A stretch of DNA of 64,000 bases from Polytrichum commune (Eukaryota > Streptophyta > Polytrichopsida > Polytrichales > Polytrichaceae), in NCBI GenBank assembly GCA_950295325.1, contig OX485805.1, forward strand, positions 51,114,758 to 51,178,757, read 5' to 3'. The translations under genes were made by a program, and so were the position numbers. The notes beneath the pieces were generated by a model. The model did not search any database. It had not been told where the DNA came from and saw only the letters and a program-made list of their open reading frames with translations. Shown one piece after another: positions 58,446 to 64,000 of the stretch (its first letter is position 1; each line of letters starts with the position of its first letter).

Positions 58446-61400
58446 TTAAACTTGAAATTCTATTGTGCAAGTCGATTGTCTATCAAGATGTAACCTTCAA
58501 TTGTGAAGCACCCAGGAGTTTGTATTGGTGGCCCAACATTTGAGAATCAATGTTAAGATGCAATGCTTTCAGTCTCTCTCTCTCTCTCTCTCTCTCTGTA
58601 TGTATGTATACATGCATGAGCTGAGTTGTATGAGAATGGAGTCAAGATAGTCGACGATTGTCTGTTGATCACAAAGCCTGTGAGCCGAATCTGATTGTGG
58701 ATTGAGCCGTCGGATTTTCCGTTCTTGTAACTCTGTCATTTGTAAGGGAAGTAAGGGAGACTAATATGCTTCAAGAGAATTGTACAAGAACTTGCTCTGA
58801 TCATGGGGCAAGTCTCAGAGATTTGTTGAATGAAGTTGCAAGTGCAGTGAATATATATGCACCCCTCCTAAAGGGAGCGGATGTTGAGAGATAAGTTAGA
58901 ATGATAAGAGAGTGAGTTCCAAAGATCTACAATTGCTCCTTGTATGAGAAAACTAAGTCAATAAATAGGCGGTTGAATTTTGAGTTAGGGATCCATACCA
59001 TGCATTGTCTGCAAATCCTGTGGGCCCTGTACTTCTGTCTGGGTTGTGAAGCAACCATATGAGATAGATATTGAGTTACGTTCGAAGTTGGATGATTCTT
59101 GGATCAAATCCTTCAATTCAACATTAAGAGGCCTTGACTCTTAAGTAACTAGGTTGGGATCATGGCTACGACCTTTTAATATCGATTTTAGAAGTGATTA
59201 GATTCTCAACGTAATCTGGAGCAAAAGTGTTGATGGTTTACAAGCATGTGTTGAGTGTCATTCTAGTAATCTAGATGGTATTCACTGTGCTACAAATAAA
59301 GAGTCACTTGAACAAGCAATAGATTGACTCTTGGGTGCCAAAGCAGACCTTCCCTTTCAATTACCGGGGCTCCTTCCTACTCTCTAATGAATAAATTAAG
59401 GAGTGATAATTGAATAAGTAAGGGAAGAACCACCTTATTCTGAGGCTCACCTACGATTTAGAGATCCCAACATGTATTTGATTTATGTGATTGAATCATG
59501 ATATGAAGTGTTTCCCTTGGTAAGGATTTTGTATGGGGTATATAACCGAACACTTGAAGGATAAATCAAGCAACTAGATCATAGTCTTTTAGCATGCTTT
59601 GTGGAATTGACTTATAGTTACAATTGTGGGACATTGGATCCCCGGGCACGCAACTTCCATATTAAAGAGCAGCTTTTGTAAAAATTATATCAAATTATAC
59701 AAAAATAAAAGGACCAAAAAGTTGGGCGAAGACCAAATTAAATAAAAAGAGATGTAGGAAAAGTTAGGTTGCATATATATATATAAACACCGCAACATAT
59801 GAAAAGTTGGGTTGCATATATATATATATAAAGAATTGAAACATCAAATTTTAAAACTATGCCTATGCTTAATTTTAAAAGATCCACGGGAATAGTTGCC
59901 TCCAATTAAAATCAAAAGTCATTGGCAACCTCTTATTTATAATAATAAATTATTGATTTTCTTTTATTAAAACGCCTAAAAAGTTGGGTAGTTTGGCCTA
60001 TGGTACATGTATTGCAAAAAACTCATATAATTAGGTTTTAAATGCAATCATATGCTTCAAGGAATATTCATTTCCTACATATAATTACATTTTTGGATTC
60101 TTTGTTAGAAGAGCTACAAGAGTTTCCTACATTAGAACAAATTAAATCACTCAAGATTGGACTAAGATGCAATATAAGTGATTATAATTGGACCATATAA
60201 TACGGGAGTTGCATACCCGGGATTGGATCACTTTGGTGAAGATAAGGTAAAAGGCAATAGCCTGACAATCTAATTAAAATAAGGCTCAATTATAGACACT
60301 AAAAAGCATGTAAGGATGATTGCACTACAAATTCAAGTTATATTAAATGGGCTCAATTCATATGAATCAATTGTCTACATCAAAGTGACCTTGGATTTGG
60401 GAAAGAGACTGAATGGGATACTACATGCAACACAATTCATGATGATTGTGCTAATGCTTGCTCACTACTCAAAGTCCAATTAAAATGAACACACTGCCAA
60501 ATTACTGACCAAATCAATAGTGCGAGTTTGAGAAGTAGTCACAAATGCATGTACCATTGTGGAGATGTTTTGTAATCTGTATTACATCTATCACACAGAT
60601 TATTGCCAAACTGAAACCTAAATAATATGAAACAAACATGAGTTAATTTTAATCAAGCTTATCTGAGACACTTGGATCACAAAAAATCTAGGTCTTTCAT
60701 TATTGTTACTCTGGAATATTTCCTATCCAAAATATAAACTATTTCCTTTTAGTTATTCACCAAGGATCATAAGACCATACCGCCTGTATAATATGAAGAA
60801 GGCAACGGTGGTGGGTGGGGTGGGAGAAACCATGACACTTGGCATGACATTAAAAAAGGGAAACAAAGGCAAGGAGGAATACCTCATACAATTGCATTTT
60901 GAAAAAGGTGTGTGGGGGGGGGGGGCGGTGGCTTCACTTGTTATTAGCCCTAGAGTAGGGGTAGTGGCCTTGCTTGCCAAAGGGGCGGCACAAGGATTGT
61001 TGGGGTTGGCTATGGGAGGGCGACAGCCATAGGGATGGAAGGTTCTTTAGTTGATTAAACATTTGTTTATATATTGGGTATGGTTATAGAAGTTTGTTTT
61101 CATTTTTTTATAGAAATTACAATGGTTTTATTTCCTTTTAAATTAGAGATCTTTAATTTTTGATTCAATACTCAATTATTGGTTCTTGAGTATTGTATAG
61201 AAAAAAGGATGATAAGAGCCAGAGGTTCTAGAAGTATTTGAATCATCCTAAATTTCAAAAATTGTGTTCATCGGTCAGCAATGGGTTACACCATCTAAGG
61301 ATAACTTAAGAACTTATTGACCTAGACAATGACCTCGACAAGGATTCAGAGGCCACAAGCCCCTCAAAATTCAACTCACCTCATTGGGTTCATGCTCTCA

Positions 61401-62737
61401 TGATTGACACCTTCAAACACATATCTTGGTCAATAGAAATTAATTTTATCCACCACCTAATTTCACCACATGTTCATGCATGATGAGAGGCTTTTAAAAA
61501 TAAAAATAAAAATAAAAATACACGAAGTTCTTAGGCTCGATTAATTTGATGGCATGTTGTAAAAATGGCTTTGAAGGGTGAAGGTCTTGCTTGGGAGGAG
61601 GGCCAACAACAATTGGTTGGTGGTGGCCAACTGGTTTGATTTCTTTGTCAACCATATACCTACCCCTTTATCTAGTTTATGAACCTTGAGGCCCTATTAT
61701 GTTTGCATGACCATGCCTACGTGGCTACTATGCTTAAAACACAACGTAGTTCTTGAGAAGTTAAACCACTTTTCTAACTTAGATGCCTTCATTCACCACC
61801 TCTTCCTACAATTATTCTCCTTCAACATCCACAAATTTCATTTCATTTAGGCTTTCAATATTGTTTGCATGTTGCATCACACATAAGCAATAGGAAGAAA
61901 ATTTTCTTAAAATGTCATCCTCGTTTGAGCAAATGCAAGTATTTTAGTCTCAATAAGAAACTTTAATGTAAAATTGTAAAGGTTTCAAAGTTAAATTGAA
62001 AGCTTAAAGACAAGATATAATAACATCAAATGAAATGCACAAATAAAGCGCATTGTGTAATTGCGAGTTGTTGTTGCTAGAATACTCTTTTAGTATAAAT
62101 ATTATGATGACCTTAGTGTAACCAAATTCTAGCAAAATAATTTCAAACGTTGCATGTATTATTGTCATTAGTAACCCATTGGAACAATTGGAATCCAACA
62201 CTCTTAGCTTTCATTTTAATTTTAATTTTTAAATTTGCATTAGATTTTGTTTTTCTATATCATCTTTTTACTAGGCATTAATTTTGGGGAAAAAATGATT
62301 TCTTGTCAAACAAATGACACATCCCAATGATAAAGATTAGCCTTAATGGACTATGTATGTTTTATTTGCTTATACTAAACCACTTGAAGAGAATTACTAA
62401 TCCAATATAGTGTTTACCCATGCCAATTTGCATGGGTAGATAGGACCCTTACTTGTGTAGGCAATATATTTCCACACACAATACAAAAGCTAGATATGTG
62501 AAGTATTGTACTCATGTTTAATCTCGTCCCTATGTAGTTCGAGGAGTCTGTAAAAAATTACATTGCCCAAGATTTTAGAAAAAACATCCTTAACCTACCC
62601 ATGAGAAGAAAAAGAAAAAACTTGGTCATGGGAACCTAGTCCATGGAAATAGGATTGTCCAAATATGAGCAGGTTCACGTGGAGGGAAGCTAGCATGCAA
62701 TGAGCGGTGAGCGATACCACAAAATATACGTTTCCCT
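58446..62737. other. No gene identified; simple repeats
   Basis: Contains (TC)n at 58573-58597, (AT)n near 59775-59784 and 59817-59831, and poly-G at 60914-60925. An open stretch 60703-61032 includes the G-run and looks like chance. I see no protein family here. Confidence 0.4.
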
Positions 62738-63224
62738 CACGGGTAGATCACTTAGTGCATTTTAAAAACGACGTGCGGCATAATATAGAGAGGATTAAAA
62801 TCATTTGAAATAAAAATTATAAAGGAATTGCAAATAATGAAGGGGCCATTAAATGTAGACAATCCCATTATAAGTAAGTTAGATGGACATAAAACGTGGG
62901 CCATTATTTTTTGTAAAATTAATATAGGGGCTGAAGATAAAGATCCTAGAAGGTATGGTATGTAAATGGGTTTAGGACTCACGGGGATGGATGATAATTA
63001 TCATTTCCGTCTGTCCAAAATTACTTAAAATGAATATAGAGTACAAAAAATTACAGTGACTGGGACAATATAAGTAATGGAAGGGTGCAAACAAATGGGC
63101 CATTTTTGAAATTTAAGTAATTGTAGGGAGGCTTTAATTCAACCCTTGAAGGTAAATAGCCCCAAAACAAAAAACCCCTAGCCGCACGTGGTGCACAAAA
63201 ATGCCTTAGAGTGATCTACCTGTG
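62738..63224. mobile_element. hAT-like CACGGGTAG element, copy 3 (487 bp)
   Basis: Ends CACGGGTAGATCACTTAGTG ... GAGTGATCTACCTGTG. The duplication GTTTCCCT is at 62730-62737 and 63225-63232. A further internal deletion compared with copies 1 and 2. Confidence 0.92.
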
Positions 63225-63232
63225 GTTTCCCT

Positions 63233-64000
63233 CTATAGAATATGTTCCATAAAATTCAAATTTTGGCTATAAATGGAATGCAAAGGGACATTAAACATAT
63301 AAGAAATAACTCTACTACTGTGGACTTCATGGTTTACATTTTGTCAAGGGGTCTATTACCATATAATAATCATGTTTTTTGTACATCTAGAAATAAGCCT
63401 CAATATATTATTGAAGCTTGAGTTTTAATTAATAAAAACCAAAAATAGTTACAATTACCTACATATATTGAAAGTTCACAAAATTTATAAAGCAACAATA
63501 TATGAAAACCACATCCTGAATATATATTATTGACTATTAGTGTGCAAGAATAATTACAACCCTATATGATTCGGATATGATGCGCATGACCTTGTTGTGG
63601 TTACAAAGTTACAACTACATACATGAAAGAATCCATCATCATGTACTTAATCTTGCATATCAATACATGAATACATGATACACATGTGTTTGTAGTTTAA
63701 CCCCTTGGTATTTCTTTACCACTGTGGCATATGTTATCAGTGTATTATTCTCCCATTTATTATTATGCTTTGCAGCATGTGCATTTGGATTGTGCAACGT
63801 TTTTGAAGGTGGGACCCAACATCTTCTACATTAAATAACTCATCGTAAGGTTTGTTTATAATTTGAATACCTCATTCCCATTCAATTTTGCTTGCAAATT
63901 TGAGAAAGGCTATAAAAATGTTTTTATCCATATGATGTAGCTCATAGGAATTCGAACATCCAATGTGCATCATTGAAGCTAAGGAAATGATGGAATGCAT
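63233..64000. other. No gene seen to window end
   Basis: AT-rich sequence, no open frame of note. Confidence 0.45.

Noticed and set aside
60703-61032. 109-codon open stretch with Gly-rich translation
   Set aside because: The Gly run is the poly-G homopolymer; the rest has no protein-like pattern.

Overview
This is a piece of a large, repeat-rich land-plant nuclear genome. The evidence is a plant-specific NAC transcription factor with a phase-0 GT/AG intron, a plant-type PIF/Harbinger transposon with a separate Myb/SANT-like accessory gene, and a Ty1-copia remnant. Intergenic DNA is AT-rich, while the NAC exons are GC-richer. I cannot name the species. Two different LINE lineages and many old class II elements would fit a large-genome plant such as a fern, lycophyte or gymnosperm, but that is inference.

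Layout. (1) 1-1722: the 3' part of a NAM/CUC-type NAC gene, the only ordinary host gene I can support; its 5' exon(s) lie off the left edge. (2) 3885-8318: a structurally complete PIF/Harbinger element with inverted ends and a TTA duplication. Its ORF1 (+) and DDE transposase (-) converge on a 40-bp minisatellite, and each gene carries a single in-frame stop. (3) 10.3-13.6 kb: the RNase H and C-terminal part of a LINE, split by a pogo-type element whose transposase relic keeps a C-terminal PIP-box-like motif. (4) 20.2-23.6 kb: two nested solo-LTR-like elements, each with TGTGAG/CTCACA ends and a 5-bp target duplication. Each contains a small conserved ORF; a third copy of the ORF lies at 46.9 kb. 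(5) 24.6-25.5 kb: a second pogo relic. (6) 32.4-35.2 kb: a CACTA-like terminus split by a Harbinger MITE, followed by an antisense LINE reverse transcriptase relic. (7) 37.9-63.2 kb: scattered hAT-like MITEs with CACGGG ends and 8-bp duplications, a copia relic, an L1 endonuclease relic, and several minisatellites.

How it fits together. Past the NAC gene the window is a graveyard of nested mobile elements, and many insertion events can be read exactly from their target duplications. The most unusual content is the LTR-embedded ORF of 54-59 codons, with core RGxSLxACVAxxxGWTLExA. Its three diverged copies differ largely at third codon positions, which suggests it was under protein-level selection. 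I do not recognise its family.
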